Part shown: positions 55,049-64,000 of the stretch, one piece after another | How positions within the stretch are numbered: position 1 is the stretch's first letter | Layout: every line of letters starts with the position of its first letter | NCBI RefSeq assembly: GCF_004342225.1 | Contig: NZ_SMAR01000009.1 | Span: 62,001-126,000 of the forward strand | Source of the DNA: Martelella mediterranea | GTDB taxonomy: Bacteria; Pseudomonadota; Alphaproteobacteria; Rhizobiales; Rhizobiaceae | Length of the DNA: 64,000 nucleotides | Direction of reading: 5' to 3' | Position numbers and translations under genes: made by a program | The notes under the pieces: model-generated | What the model was told of the DNA's origin: nothing | What the model saw: only the letters and a program-made list of their open reading frames with translations | The model's database searches: none

Positions 55049-55795
55049 ATGTCTCATTATGCAGCAGCAGCGAAACCGGACCATGTTGCCATCATCATGG
55101 ATGGTAACGGTCGATGGGCGAATGGTCGCGGCCTTCGGCGTGTCATGGGGCATCGAAAAGGTGCTGAAGCTGTCCGGGTATCCGTCGATGCTGCCCGCGA
55201 CAGCGGCATCGGTTATCTGACGCTGTTTGCCTTTTCTTCTGAAAACTGGAAACGCCCTGAGGATGAGGTCAACGATATTATGGGTCTGATTGGCCTGTTC
55301 GTTGATCGTGAGCTGGAGAACTATCACCGGCAGAACCTCAGATTCAGAATGATTGGGGAAAGGTCCGGACTCAGTGAGAGCGTGGTTAAGTCGCTTGAAA
55401 AGGCTGAAAAGCGGACTGAGTCCAATACCGGGTTGAACGTGATTGTCGCCGTGAACTATGGCGCGCGGGCGGAGATTGCAAAGGCAGTTTCCGCGCTGGC
55501 ACAGAGCGTCAAAGACGGTCTTCTTAAGCCGGAAGAAATTACCGAAGCGCATATTGCCAGGCGCCTGGACACCGCTGGCATTCCTGATCCGGATCTCATC
55601 ATTCGTACCAGTGGAGAACAGCGGCTTTCCAACTTCCTGCTCTGGCAGGCGGCTTATTCCGAATTTGTATTTTTGCCATGCCTCTGGCCCGATTTTTCCC
55701 GCGAGATGTTTTTTGACGCACTCGAAACATACAGTGTGCGTTGCCGCCGTTATGGCGGTGTTGAAGAGCATGTTAAAGCATTGGCAGGCTCTTGA
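55049..55795 (+). CDS. uppS: Undecaprenyl diphosphate synthase
   Basis: cis-Prenyltransferase making the C55 carrier lipid for peptidoglycan and O-antigen. The 248-residue protein has HVAIIMDGNGRWANGRG with the catalytic Asp, GIGYLTLFAFSSENWKRP and the C-terminal DLIIRTSGEQRLSNFLLWQ. The ATG at 55049 is 37 bases after frr; its TGA overlaps the cdsA ATG (TGATG). Confidence 0.96.
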   Translation: MSHYAAAAKPDHVAIIMDGNGRWANGRGLRRVMGHRKGAEAVRVSVDAARDSGIGYLTLFAFSSENWKRPEDEVNDIMGLIGLFVDRELENYHRQNLRFRMIGERSGLSESVVKSLEKAEKRTESNTGLNVIVAVNYGARAEIAKAVSALAQSVKDGLLKPEEITEAHIARRLDTAGIPDPDLIIRTSGEQRLSNFLLWQAAYSEFVFLPCLWPDFSREMFFDALETYSVRCRRYGGVEEHVKALAGS

Positions 55796-56697
55796 TGTCG
55801 CAGGAACTGAGGCTGCGTATTGTTTTCGGGCTTATCCTGGCCGTTGTTGTCCTTGCCGCGACATGGTTTGGCGGTATCGTTTTCAATGCGCTGGTGGTGC
55901 TCACAGGAGCGCTTGTCTTCTATGAGTGGACCGCGATGGGGCGTGTCCGGCTTGGCGCTGAGAAGTCTGCCGGCAGTCTTCTTCCCCCGGTTGGTGGTTT
56001 GCCGCATGTTGCTGGCTGGGTTTTGCTGTTTTGTGCTGCACTGGCTTTGATCGCCGGGCATTTTTCGCTGGCATTCTTTGCCGTCGTGATCGGTGCTCTG
56101 GTGCTTCGCTTCGTTTTGCCGGACGAAAGCGCACCGAACTGGCTTTCTGCCGGGCTGCTTTATGCCGGTATCTCGATGGTGAGTATCGCCGCCATACGCA
56201 GCGGCGGCGCCGGTTTGTTTGCCACGCTGTTCGTTTTCGCTGTCGTGTGGTCGACAGATATCATGGCCTATTTTGTCGGACGCTCTTTGAAAGGGCCAAA
56301 ACTCGCACCTTCGATATCGCCTGGTAAAACCTGGTCAGGTGCCCTCGGCGGATGTCTTTTTGCGGTGATTGCCGGCCTCCTGATCTCTGTTTCCAATGGT
56401 GGACAGCCGGGTTTTGGTCTGGTGGTTCTGGTGGTGGTCATGTCTGCCTTTTCACAGGCAGGTGATCTTTTTGAGTCGGCACTCAAACGCATGTGCGGGG
56501 TAAAGGATTCAAGTCATCTGATTCCCGGACACGGTGGCGTCATGGACCGTGTGGACGGTCTTGTTGCCGCCGCGTTCTTGTTGTTTCTGGTGACGCTGGC
56601 TGCACGTATCGCCGACCCCGCACTCGGCAGCACCGTGGGCGACGTGCTCTGGCACTGGACTGGTATTGAAGCGCCAAACGGCGTCAGCGGAGCTTGA
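55795..56697 (+). CDS. cdsA: Phosphatidate cytidylyltransferase
   Basis: Integral membrane enzyme making CDP-diacylglycerol for phospholipid synthesis. The 300-residue protein has about eight hydrophobic segments and the full CDS signature SALKRMCGVKDSSHLIPGHG followed by GVMDRVDG. It starts at the ATG overlapping the uppS stop, and its own stop lies 2 bases before the rseP ATG. Confidence 0.95.
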   Translation: MSQELRLRIVFGLILAVVVLAATWFGGIVFNALVVLTGALVFYEWTAMGRVRLGAEKSAGSLLPPVGGLPHVAGWVLLFCAALALIAGHFSLAFFAVVIGALVLRFVLPDESAPNWLSAGLLYAGISMVSIAAIRSGGAGLFATLFVFAVVWSTDIMAYFVGRSLKGPKLAPSISPGKTWSGALGGCLFAVIAGLLISVSNGGQPGFGLVVLVVVMSAFSQAGDLFESALKRMCGVKDSSHLIPGHGGVMDRVDGLVAAAFLLFLVTLAARIADPALGSTVGDVLWHWTGIEAPNGVSGA

Positions 56698-56699
56698 GG

Positions 56700-57824
56700 A
56701 TGGATATCGGCTTTACTCATGCGCCCGGAATGATCGTGGCATTCCTGATCGCAATTTCATTTCTCGTATTCTTTCATGAGCTTGGGCATTATCTGGTCGC
56801 GCGCTGGTCGGGTATCCGCATACTGGCGTTCTCTCTCGGATTTGGTCCGGAACTGATCGGCCGTACCGATAAGCACGGGACGCGCTGGAAGGTCTGTGCC
56901 ATCCCGCTTGGCGGTTATGTGCGTTTTTATGGCGATGAGGATGCCGCCAGCCGCCCGGATTTTGAAGGGCTTGATGCGCTGCCTGCCGAAGAGCGCGCGA
57001 AAACGTTCAACGGCGCGAGGCTATGGAAGCGTGCGGCAACGGTAGCGGCAGGTCCGATTGCGAACTTCATTCTCGCGATCGCCATTTTTGCAGTCATCTT
57101 CATGGTCTACGGTCGACCGGTGTCTGATCCGGTTGTCTCAGACGTGCAGCCTGGAAGCCCGGCCGCTGAGGCAGGTATTCAACCCGGCGACATCATGGTT
57201 GCGCTTGATGGGCAGAAAGTCAGCAATTTCTCGCAGGTTGTTCGCTATGTCAGTGTCCGTCCCGAGGTTCCGATTGTCGTAACGGTGGAGAGAGGCGATG
57301 AAGCGCTCAAGCTGAATATTACGCCTTCCCGGTATGAAGACGAGGACCAGTTTGGCAACCGAATGGAAATCGGTCGCATTGGTGTTGTTGCGAATCAGGA
57401 AACGGCAAACTTCAGGGTGGAGCGTTATGGACCGCTTGAAGCTGTCGGGCAGGGCGCGCTTCAAAGCTGGCATATCGTCGTCAGTACATACGACTATATC
57501 GTCAATGTCTTTGCAGGCCGCATGAAGGCCGATCAGATCGGAGGGCCGGTTCGCGTTGCCAATATGGCCGGGCAGATGGCGTCGCTGGGATTTGTCGCTT
57601 TTGCGAATTTCGCCGCGATTCTCTCGGTTTCAGTCGGGCTTTTCAATCTTTTGCCGGTGCCCATGCTCGATGGCGGACATCTTCTGTTTTATGCCATCGA
57701 AGCGGTTCGGGGGCGGCCCTTGTCCGCACGTATCCAGGAATTTGCCTTTCGTGTCGGGCTGGCAATGGTTCTGGCGCTTATGATCTTCGCGACATGGAAC
57801 GATACAATCGGCCGGATGGGGTGA
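56700..57824 (+). CDS. rseP: RIP metalloprotease RseP (site-2 protease)
   Basis: Inner-membrane zinc protease cutting within membrane segments, e.g. anti-sigma factors and signal-peptide remnants. The 374-residue protein has the HELGH zinc motif in the first segment, one PDZ domain about 120-200 (SPAAEAGIQPGDIMVALDG) and the distal LLPVPMLDGGHLL with the third zinc ligand Asp. One PDZ domain is visible, versus two in E. coli (450 residues). ATG 56700 is chosen; a TTG two codons earlier is in frame. Confidence 0.94.
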   Translation: MDIGFTHAPGMIVAFLIAISFLVFFHELGHYLVARWSGIRILAFSLGFGPELIGRTDKHGTRWKVCAIPLGGYVRFYGDEDAASRPDFEGLDALPAEERAKTFNGARLWKRAATVAAGPIANFILAIAIFAVIFMVYGRPVSDPVVSDVQPGSPAAEAGIQPGDIMVALDGQKVSNFSQVVRYVSVRPEVPIVVTVERGDEALKLNITPSRYEDEDQFGNRMEIGRIGVVANQETANFRVERYGPLEAVGQGALQSWHIVVSTYDYIVNVFAGRMKADQIGGPVRVANMAGQMASLGFVAFANFAAILSVSVGLFNLLPVPMLDGGHLLFYAIEAVRGRPLSARIQEFAFRVGLAMVLALMIFATWNDTIGRMG

Positions 57825-58011
57825 GGCGTTGCCAGCCTTTAACGCTTTGAGGGTCATCACATAAATACTCACGATTTGTGTATATTGCCGAAGTCGTGAT
57901 TGTGTGTGATTGTTCTCTTGCGTTTGGCGTCTGAGATGCTAGGAAGCTAATCAACAATGGGGGCTCGGGAATGTTTCTTCCTGAATTGGCTTTTCATTAA
58001 CGATGTTGCAT

Positions 58012-58035
58012 AAAAAACGTGGCGGATTCGCCACG
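58012..58035 (-). terminator. Minus-strand intrinsic terminator upstream of bamA
   Basis: CGTGGCG-AATC-CGCCACG, a perfect 7-bp stem, is followed on the minus strand by TTTTTT. No T run follows on the plus strand, so it does not suit rseP. No minus-strand gene is near; it may end a small antisense RNA. Confidence 0.7.
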
Positions 58036-58100
58036 CTGGGCGGTGAAGTCGCTTTTGAAGCGGGTTGAGCTATTGCACGTTGCCGCTAACCTATTAGAAC
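58012..58100 (-). ncRNA. Candidate small RNA antisense to the bamA leader
   Basis: On the minus strand a stem-loop CGCTT-CAA-AAGCG (58062-58050) is followed 14 bases later by the perfect terminator hairpin and U6 (58035-58012). Two stem-loops with a terminal U tract are typical of bacterial sRNAs. The 5' end is unknown; a weak TTGCAA (58110 region) could be a -35. It lies in the 333-bp rseP-bamA gap, whose other contents are AT-rich DNA with short inverted repeats (TCACGA/TCGTGA at 57869-57899) and the bamA leader. This is a prediction only. Confidence 0.35.
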
Positions 58101-58157
58101 GAGTATTTGCAAAGCTTTCGTAGCGAATACTGAGCGAGTAAGAGGGTAGATTTTAGT

Positions 58158-60497
58158 ATGGCCGGTTCAAGATTTTTGAACACTGTTTCAGGTGCGGCGT
58201 TGTCTTTTGCGGTCGCTGTGTCCGGCGGCGTTGTCGCATCTATCGCTATGCCCGCCAGCGCCTACGCAGCCGTCGTCAATAACATCGTTGTTAAGGGTAC
58301 AGGCACCACGGGTACCGATGCCGTTAAGTCGAAATTGACAATCGTGCCCGGTAAATCCTTCAGCGATGCTGATATCAATCAGTCGATTCGCAATCTTTAT
58401 AGCTCCGGCTATTTCTCCAATGTCGCGATCTCGGTCTCGGGTTCGACGCTTGTTGTTGACGTTACCGAGAACCAGATGATCAATCAGCTGGTTTTCAACG
58501 GTAATCGCAAGGTCTCGGACAAGAAGTTGCAGGGCGCTGTTCAGCTGCGCTCGCTCGGTCCGTACAATGAAGCTCAGGCCCAGCTTGATGCTCAGCGAAT
58601 CAAAGATGCCTATGCCCAGATCGGACGTTCCGATGTTGAGGTGAATATCGAGACAGCCAATGTCGGCGATAACCGTGTGAATGTTGCCTACGTCATTGAC
58701 GAGGGCGGCCGTACGAAGATCCGCAAGATCAATTTCGTCGGTAATGACACCTTTGCGAATGCACGCCTTGCTGGTGTTATTTTGACGAAGAAATCTACGC
58801 CGCTTTCCTTCCTGACGCGTAAGGATATCTACAATCCAGATCAGCTTCGCGCCGATGAGAGCATGCTTCGTGATTTCTACAATAATCACGGATTTCCTGA
58901 TTTTCGCCTGATCTCGACCGATGTCGATTACGATGAAGACAGCAATAGCTATACGCTGACCTTCACCATGTCCGAGGGCGAGCGTTACAAGTTCGGTAAT
59001 GTCGGTGTCTCAACATCCGTTGAAGGTGTTGACGTGGAAGGCCTCCAGCGCGAGATCGATACGCGCCAGGGCAAGGTCTACGATGCTGATAAGATTCAGC
59101 AGAGTTCTGAGTCCATCGCAGCTGCTGTTTCCTCGCAGGGCTATCCATTCGCCCAGGTTAATCCGCGTGGCGACCGTAACTTTACGGACAATACCGTATC
59201 TGTGAATTATGAGATCGATCAGGGTGTTAAAGCCTACATCGAGCGTATTGAAATTACGGGTAATACCCGTACGCGTGATTTCGTTATTCGCCGTGAGTTC
59301 GATCTCGCTGAAGGCGATGCGTATAACCGGGAAATGATTGCGCGCGCCAAGCGCCGTCTTGAAGGGCTTGGGTATTTCAGCTCCGTCAATATTTCCACGC
59401 AGCCGGGCAGTGCGCCTGACCGGGTGGTCATTGTCGTGGATGTTGAAGATGAACCAACCGGCTCTTTCTCCATCGGTGCTGGTTATGACGCCGAGGGTGA
59501 TGCTCTGGTTCTGGAGCTGGGTGTTGAAGAGCGCAACTTCCTTGGTCGCGGTCAGTATATCAAGGCTTCTGCGGGTGCGGGTAACGACGATTCCCAGATT
59601 TATAACTTCAGCTTCACCGAGCCTTTCTTCCTGGGCTATCGTCTTGCTGCCGGTTTCGATCTTTATCGTGCTTACTCCTCTTCGCAGGATTATTACGACT
59701 ACACCGAGACTGCGGGAGATATCCGTCTGACGGCTCCGCTGACAAACGAATTGTCGACGACACTGATGTATAGCTACCAGAACTTTGAATATGGTGGCAA
59801 AGGCGCTTGGTATGAAGATAAAAACCTTTCTCCGATCTTTCAGGATCTGATTGAAGGTGGTCCGTGGACAGTTTCTTCCATCGAGCAGTCGTTCAACTAT
59901 TCCAGTGTCGATAGTCGTCGTTTGCCGCGTGAGGGCGTTCTTGCTGCTGTAACCAATAAGGTTGCAGGTCTTGGCGGTGACTCTAACTATTATGCGATCA
60001 CCGGTAAGGCGCGTGTTTATCAGATGCTTTCCGATCAGGCCGATATCATTGGTTCGTTGACGGTGCGCGGTGGTTATGTCACGCCATTTGATGACAACCT
60101 CAACGTATTCGACCAGTTCACGATTGGTGGTCAGCAGATCAGAGGCTTCGAGCAGTCCGGTATCGGTCCACGCACAGAACAGGGTAACTCGCTTGGCGCT
60201 ACGACCTACGCCACGATTTCTGCAGAAGCGAACTTCCCGGTTCCGCTCATTCCTGAGGATATCAGCCTGCGCGGTGCGGCTTATGTCGATGCCGGTACGG
60301 CATTCGGCAATAAGGTTGATGTCTCCAGCGCTGGTCCGATTGAAGGTACCGACTCTGCTCTGCGCGCTTCGGCGGGTATCGGACTGATCTGGAACTCACC
60401 ATTTGGCGATCTGCGGTTCGATTATGCGATCCCGTTTGCCAAAGAAGACTATGATGAGGTCCAGCGGTTCCGTTTCGGTATCGCCAACACGTTCTGA
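58158..60497 (+). CDS. bamA: Outer-membrane protein assembly factor BamA
   Basis: Essential Omp85 insertase for beta-barrel proteins. The 779-residue precursor has a signal peptide ending ASAYA (about residue 38), five POTRA domains (starting [40 protein letters not shown], and so on to about 430) and a C-terminal barrel with the family lid segment [14 protein letters not shown] (IRGF) and the terminal Phe of FRFGIANTF. There is no skp/ompH gene behind it; lpxD follows directly after 46 bases. Confidence 0.96.
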   Translation: MAGSRFLNTVSGAALSFAVAVSGGVVASIAMPASAYAAVVNNIVVKGTGTTGTDAVKSKLTIVPGKSFSDADINQSIRNLYSSGYFSNVAISVSGSTLVVDVTENQMINQLVFNGNRKVSDKKLQGAVQLRSLGPYNEAQAQLDAQRIKDAYAQIGRSDVEVNIETANVGDNRVNVAYVIDEGGRTKIRKINFVGNDTFANARLAGVILTKKSTPLSFLTRKDIYNPDQLRADESMLRDFYNNHGFPDFRLISTDVDYDEDSNSYTLTFTMSEGERYKFGNVGVSTSVEGVDVEGLQREIDTRQGKVYDADKIQQSSESIAAAVSSQGYPFAQVNPRGDRNFTDNTVSVNYEIDQGVKAYIERIEITGNTRTRDFVIRREFDLAEGDAYNREMIARAKRRLEGLGYFSSVNISTQPGSAPDRVVIVVDVEDEPTGSFSIGAGYDAEGDALVLELGVEERNFLGRGQYIKASAGAGNDDSQIYNFSFTEPFFLGYRLAAGFDLYRAYSSSQDYYDYTETAGDIRLTAPLTNELSTTLMYSYQNFEYGGKGAWYEDKNLSPIFQDLIEGGPWTVSSIEQSFNYSSVDSRRLPREGVLAAVTNKVAGLGGDSNYYAITGKARVYQMLSDQADIIGSLTVRGGYVTPFDDNLNVFDQFTIGGQQIRGFEQSGIGPRTEQGNSLGATTYATISAEANFPVPLIPEDISLRGAAYVDAGTAFGNKVDVSSAGPIEGTDSALRASAGIGLIWNSPFGDLRFDYAIPFAKEDYDEVQRFRFGIANTF

Positions 60498-60543
60498 TCT
60501 TGTTATCCAGAGCATAGTTTTTCCAGTTCTGGAGTTCACTCGG

Positions 60544-61599
60544 ATGAATCAGAGTCAGTTTTTTGATGTTGCCCGGCCCATTCGTCTCGGCGATTTGGCC
60601 GCGCACATTGGAGCTGAGTTGACCCTTCAAAACCTCGCGGACCGCGAGGTTGAGTCGATTTCGCCTATATATCGGGCCGGTCCGCTCGATATCTGCTATA
60701 TTCAGTCGAAGAAAAGCGCGTCGGAGCTTAAAGAGTGCCACGCGGGTGCGGTTATTTGTCCGCCAGAGCTGAAGTCTGTTATTCCAAACGGACTTCCCGC
60801 GCTTGTCACTGACAAACCTCAGCTTGGATTCGCGCGTATTTCTGCGCTTCTCTATCCTGATGCAATGCGCCCGCAGTCTGCGGTCCCGTTATCTGCCGGG
60901 GTGTCGCCTCAAGCCGTTGTCGATCCTTCTGCCGTCATCGAAAAGAGTGTTGAGATTGGCCCGTTCGCAGTCATTGGTCCGCGCGTGGCCATTGGTGCCG
61001 GCAGCCGGATACTGTCCGGCGCTGTTATCGGTGCAGATGTCAAGATAGGGCGGAATGCTACAATTGCTGCACAGGCCTCCGTTTCCAATGCGCTGATCGG
61101 CAACAATGTCATTATTCATCCTGGTGCGCGGATCGGTCAGGACGGATTCGGATATGCACCAGGACCGGCTGGAATGGTCAAGCTTCCTCAGGTTGGGCGT
61201 GTTATCATTCAGGACGATGTTGAGATTGGTGCAAACACCACGATTGATCGTGGCGCCATGGATGACACGATCATCGGTGAGGGGACCAAGATCGATAATC
61301 TTGTCCAGATCGGACATAATGTCGAGATTGGCCGTCATTGCGGAATTGTCAGTCAGGTGGGTATCGCTGGCAGCACCAAGATCGGCGATGGTGTCATGAT
61401 TGGTGGTCAGGCTGGGCTGAACGGGCACATCGAAGTTGGCAGTGGTGTTCAGATCGCGGCGAAAAGCGGTGTCTATGTTTCGATCCCGGCGGGTGCTCGC
61501 GTTGGCGGCAATCCGGCCCGGCCGATACGGATTCATTTGCGCGAGATAGCAGAAACCATGAAACGCGCTTCCAATGCAGGAGAAAAGCAAGGTGAGTGA
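60544..61599 (+). CDS. lpxD: UDP-3-O-(3-hydroxyacyl)glucosamine N-acyltransferase
   Basis: Third step of lipid A synthesis: adds the N-linked hydroxyacyl chain from ACP. The 351-residue protein has an N-terminal uridine-binding domain (about 1-100) and a left-handed beta-helix of hexapeptide repeats, with the catalytic His region [24 protein letters not shown] precedes the ATG at 60544. It overlaps fabZ. Confidence 0.96.
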   Translation: MNQSQFFDVARPIRLGDLAAHIGAELTLQNLADREVESISPIYRAGPLDICYIQSKKSASELKECHAGAVICPPELKSVIPNGLPALVTDKPQLGFARISALLYPDAMRPQSAVPLSAGVSPQAVVDPSAVIEKSVEIGPFAVIGPRVAIGAGSRILSGAVIGADVKIGRNATIAAQASVSNALIGNNVIIHPGARIGQDGFGYAPGPAGMVKLPQVGRVIIQDDVEIGANTTIDRGAMDDTIIGEGTKIDNLVQIGHNVEIGRHCGIVSQVGIAGSTKIGDGVMIGGQAGLNGHIEVGSGVQIAAKSGVYVSIPAGARVGGNPARPIRIHLREIAETMKRASNAGEKQGE

Positions 61600-62059
61600 G
61601 GGGACAAACGCAACGCTTGAGACGATGGAACTTCTGGACATCATGAAGTTTCTGCCTCATCGCTATCCTTTCCTTCTGGTTGACCGGATTATTGATATTG
61701 ATGGTGATGATCGTGCCGTCGGTATCAAGAATGTTACAGCCAATGAACCACATTTCGTTGGTCACTTCCCGACAATGCCCATCATGCCGGGCGTGCTTCT
61801 GGTTGAGGGGATGGCGCAGACAGCAGGCGCGATTTGTGCACATAAGGCAGATGAGAGCGACAATCTCGTCTACTTTATGACGATCGACAATGCCCGGTTC
61901 CGCAAGCCGGTCGTTCCTGGAGATCAGGTTCGTTTCCACGTTGTGAAGCAGAAACAGCGACGCAGGATCTGGAAGTTTCACTGCGAAGCTTTGGTCGATG
62001 GCCAGATGGTGGCCGAGGCTGATATCGGTGCCATGATGGTACGCAAGGATGAAGAATGA
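61592..62059 (+). CDS. fabZ: 3-hydroxyacyl-ACP dehydratase FabZ
   Basis: Housekeeping dehydratase of fatty acid synthesis, in the classical lpxD-fabZ-lpxA order. The 155-residue protein has [33 protein letters not shown] with the catalytic His, and the Glu in EGMAQTAG. I prefer the GTG at 61592 (AGGAG upstream within lpxD) over the in-frame ATG at 61574, which has no ribosome site. It overlaps lpxD by 8 bases and lpxA by 4. Confidence 0.95.
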   Translation: MSEGTNATLETMELLDIMKFLPHRYPFLLVDRIIDIDGDDRAVGIKNVTANEPHFVGHFPTMPIMPGVLLVEGMAQTAGAICAHKADESDNLVYFMTIDNARFRKPVVPGDQVRFHVVKQKQRRRIWKFHCEALVDGQMVAEADIGAMMVRKDEE

Positions 62060-62889
62060 CTGATGTAGCCGGCTCCGCGCGTATCGACAAACGAGCTTTT
62101 GTCGAAGACGGAGCTATTATTGGTGAAAACTGTGAAATCGGGCCGTTTTGCTACGTCGGCAGAGATGTAGTGCTTGGCGACGACGTAACACTTATGCACC
62201 ACGCTGTTGTTGAAGGGCGTACGGACATCGGTGCAGGGTGCCGTGTCTTTCCTATGGCGATTATTGGTGGTGAGCCCCAGAGTATTCGTCATGATGGCTC
62301 GCTCACCACGCTGAAGGTCGGTAAAAACTGCACCATGCGCGAAGGTGTTACGATTAACACCGGTTCATCGCATGGTGGGGGTAAAACAGTTGTAGGCGAT
62401 AATAACCTGTTTCTGGCCAATTCACACGTCGGGCACGATTGTGTCATCGGTAGCAATGTTGTTTTGTCGAACAATGTGATGGTCGGCGGGCACGCGATCA
62501 TTGATGATCGTGTCATTTTGAGTGGCGGTGCTGCCATTCATCAGTTTGTCCATGTTGGTAGGCAGGCTTTCGTCGGTGGCCTTGCCGGTGTCGTCAACGA
62601 TATTATTCCTTACGCAATGGTTGTTGACAACCCGGCTTTCATGGGTGGTTTGAACGTTGTTGGCATGACACGCAGCGGCATGAGCCGGTCGGAACTGCAT
62701 ATCGTTCGCAAAGCATACAAAGCTATCTTTGCCGATGGGCGTGTCAGAGAAAATGCCAGCGCTGCGCGTGATGCTTTTGCCGGTCAAAGTGATGCCGCGC
62801 TTGAGATTATTGATTTCGTTTTGAACCGTGAAGGCGAACGCGCCCTTACAACGCCGGGCTCGCGCAGACGCGGTGGCGAAACGGGATGA
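62056..62889 (+). CDS. lpxA: UDP-N-acetylglucosamine acyltransferase
   Basis: First step of lipid A synthesis: 3-O-acylation of UDP-GlcNAc. The 277-residue protein is a hexapeptide-repeat beta-helix ([20 protein letters not shown] and on) with the catalytic His in [11 protein letters not shown] and GIxxH-type loop [17 protein letters not shown], then an alpha-helical C-terminal domain. The ATG overlaps the fabZ stop. Confidence 0.96.
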   Translation: MTDVAGSARIDKRAFVEDGAIIGENCEIGPFCYVGRDVVLGDDVTLMHHAVVEGRTDIGAGCRVFPMAIIGGEPQSIRHDGSLTTLKVGKNCTMREGVTINTGSSHGGGKTVVGDNNLFLANSHVGHDCVIGSNVVLSNNVMVGGHAIIDDRVILSGGAAIHQFVHVGRQAFVGGLAGVVNDIIPYAMVVDNPAFMGGLNVVGMTRSGMSRSELHIVRKAYKAIFADGRVRENASAARDAFAGQSDAALEIIDFVLNREGERALTTPGSRRRGGETG

Positions 62890-63767
62890 TGGGCACCGTT
62901 TCCGGCCAGGCGGCGGAACCTATCGCCATTATAGCGGGAAATGGCCTTCTTCCTTTTTCAGTTGCGCGCGCTGCCAGAGATGGTGGTTATGATCCCTTTA
63001 TCGTTCAGTTAAGCGGTGAAGGTGAGCATGACTGGTCTGAGTTTCAGTCAATGGAAGCCTCGATTGGTGCTTTCGCACCTGTTGTTGCTTCTCTGAATGC
63101 GCGTCGTATCAAAAAGGTTGTGCTCTCAGGTGGCGTTACCGCCAGACCTGAGCTTTTATCGTTGCGGCCGACGATGCGGGTTCTCACATCGTTTCCTGCC
63201 ATCTGGCGCACCGTTCGAAGTGGCGGAGATGACGCGGTTTTGCGCATGGTCATCGGGCTTTTCGAACGCGAAGGATTCCAGATTGTCGGTGCGCAGGATA
63301 TCGCGGACGATCTGGTCGTCACAGCCGGACCCATGGGGCGATTGCGTGCAGATCAGGGCCTGCGAAAAGACATTGAGGCTGCAGCGCATGCGGCACTGAC
63401 TGTCGGACGTATGGATATCGGACAGGGTGCGGTAAGCGTCGACGGGCGTGTCGTGGCGATTGAAGGTGCTGAAGGCACGGATCAGATGCTGCAGCGGGTT
63501 ATCTGGATGCGCGAAGCCGGTCGCATTTCAAAACATCGGCCGGGTGTGCTTGTAAAACTTTGCAAGCCTCAGCAGGATACAAGGGCAGATCTGCCGTCAA
63601 TTGGCCCCGAAACTGTTCGCGCAGCGGCTGCGGCTGGGCTGAGCGGAGTCGCCGTTGAAGCTGGTCGATCATTGATTCTCAATCGTCCTGAAGCGATTGC
63701 TGAGGCTGATGAGGCCGGATTGTTTATCATGGGGCTTGGTTCAGAGGTTCTCGAACCACTGCATTAG
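62886..63767 (+). CDS. lpxI: UDP-2,3-diacylglucosamine pyrophosphatase LpxI
   Basis: Hydrolyses UDP-2,3-diacylglucosamine to lipid X and UMP; LpxI is unrelated to the LpxH used by gamma- and betaproteobacteria. The 293-residue protein begins with IAIIAGNGLLPFSVARAA and has the C-terminal active-site domain (TDQMLQRVIWMREAG, GVLVKLCKPQQDTRADLPSI, GPETVRAAAAAGLSGVAVEA). ATG 62886 overlaps the lpxA stop; a second ATG follows directly. The stop TAG is the start of repeat copy 3. Confidence 0.94.
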   Translation: MMGTVSGQAAEPIAIIAGNGLLPFSVARAARDGGYDPFIVQLSGEGEHDWSEFQSMEASIGAFAPVVASLNARRIKKVVLSGGVTARPELLSLRPTMRVLTSFPAIWRTVRSGGDDAVLRMVIGLFEREGFQIVGAQDIADDLVVTAGPMGRLRADQGLRKDIEAAAHAALTVGRMDIGQGAVSVDGRVVAIEGAEGTDQMLQRVIWMREAGRISKHRPGVLVKLCKPQQDTRADLPSIGPETVRAAAAAGLSGVAVEAGRSLILNRPEAIAEADEAGLFIMGLGSEVLEPLH

Positions 63768-63864
63768 AGCGCCGTGCGTCCGTTTGGGTGCACGAAGGAC
63801 GCGCTAACTTGTTGAACCTACGCATCGTGCCTTCCGATAATCGATTCCGATTTCTGGCCGATGC
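63768..63864 (+). repeat. 97-bp intergenic two-hairpin repeat, copy 3
   Basis: Third, more diverged copy of the element. It begins AGCGCCGTGC on the base after the lpxI stop and ends GGCCGATGC, 25 bases before lpxB. Both hairpins have accumulated mismatches (GTGCGTCC against GGGTGCAC), but the outer GCATCG/CGATGC stem and the central ATCGATTCCGAT are kept. It interrupts an otherwise tightly packed lpx operon. Confidence 0.82.
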
Positions 63865-63889
63865 ATTTGAGCACAAAAGGGCAAACTTT

Positions 63890-64000
63890 ATGCCGGAGAA
63901 ACTGTCGATTGCGGTGATCGCCGGAGAAGTGTCGGGTGATCTTCTGGGGGGGGACCTGATCGCCGCTCTTCGGCAGCGTTTCGAAGGTGAAATCTCTTTG
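63890..64000 (+). CDS. lpxB: Lipid-A-disaccharide synthase (N-terminal 37 codons; continues past the window)
   Basis: LpxB joins UDP-diacylglucosamine and lipid X into the lipid A disaccharide. Only 37 residues are visible, MPEKLSIAVIAGEVSGDLLG then GDLIAALRQRF; the AGExSGDxLG motif is diagnostic. Position after lpxI fits. AAAGGG lies 8 bases before the ATG. Codons 19-22 contain a run of eight G. Confidence 0.92.
   Translation, partial: MPEKLSIAVIAGEVSGDLLGGDLIAALRQRFEGEISL

Noticed and set aside
1-64000. Search for tRNA, rRNA, CRISPR arrays, insertion sequences, prophage and integrase genes
   Set aside because: None was seen by eye; the gaps are short and contain only promoters, terminators and the small repeat.

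Overview
The window is a chromosomal segment of an alphaproteobacterium of the order Hyphomicrobiales (Rhizobiales), most like the Brucella/Ochrobactrum/Pseudochrobactrum group. The grounds are the six-gene acpXL-lpxXL cluster for very-long-chain lipid A acylation, FnrN with an anaerobox, a GTTC-N7-GTTC SOS box at lexA, a DUF1849/EipB envelope protein, a DUF4170-kdtA-lpxK cluster, and the order frr-uppS-cdsA-rseP-bamA-lpxD-fabZ-lpxA-lpxI-lpxB with no skp/ompH. I cannot name the genus. No phage, transposase, CRISPR array, tRNA or rRNA gene was seen; almost all of it looks like core genome.

Layout. 0-3.4 kb: start of lexA (minus, cut by the window edge), nikR, then divergent fnrN/hemN sharing an FNR box. 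3.4-9.05 kb: acpXL-fabZXL-fabF2XL-fabF1XL-adhXL-lpxXL. 9-15.2 kb: a glutathione transferase, icd, a pseudouridine catabolic pair (HTH-kinase psuK plus psuG), an AcuI/YhdH-type reductase and an unusual Fic protein. 15.5-19.5 kb: pstSCAB (minus) with a PHO box but no phoU or phoB behind it. 19.9-26 kb: a ThrE-type exporter, PoxB and a CHASE-PAS-GGDEF-EAL protein. 26.3-32.6 kb: preT-preA and a marR-emrB-emrA efflux operon. 32.6-36.7 kb: a CPA2 antiporter, a PmbA/TldE-type protein and CysQ. 36.7-40.3 kb: DUF4170-kdtA-lpxK-GNAT. 40.5-51.4 kb: ppa, an aldo/keto reductase, an SbcD/Rad50-like nuclease-ATPase pair, MgtC, HIT, a FemAB-like acyltransferase, GDPD, RidA and the EipB-like protein. 51.6-64 kb: rpsB-tsf-pyrH-frr followed by the envelope genes uppS-cdsA-rseP-bamA-lpxD-fabZ-lpxA-lpxI-lpxB (lpxB is cut by the window end).

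The main theme is the cell envelope. Three separate loci together encode nearly the whole lipid A-Kdo route (LpxA, LpxD, LpxI, LpxB, LpxK, KdtA) and the special carrier, elongation enzymes and transferase for the C26-C28 secondary acyl chain; only LpxC is not in the window. Around this lie oxygen, nickel, phosphate, SOS and c-di-GMP control genes.

The most interesting unexplained signals are a three-copy, ~98-bp intergenic repeat built from two ATTC-loop hairpins with a compensatory base-pair change, two copies of which start directly at a stop codon; a minus-strand intrinsic terminator with a second stem-loop just before bamA, suggesting an antisense small RNA; a Fic protein without the canonical catalytic His; and a PHO box oriented towards the exporter gene rather than the pst operon.
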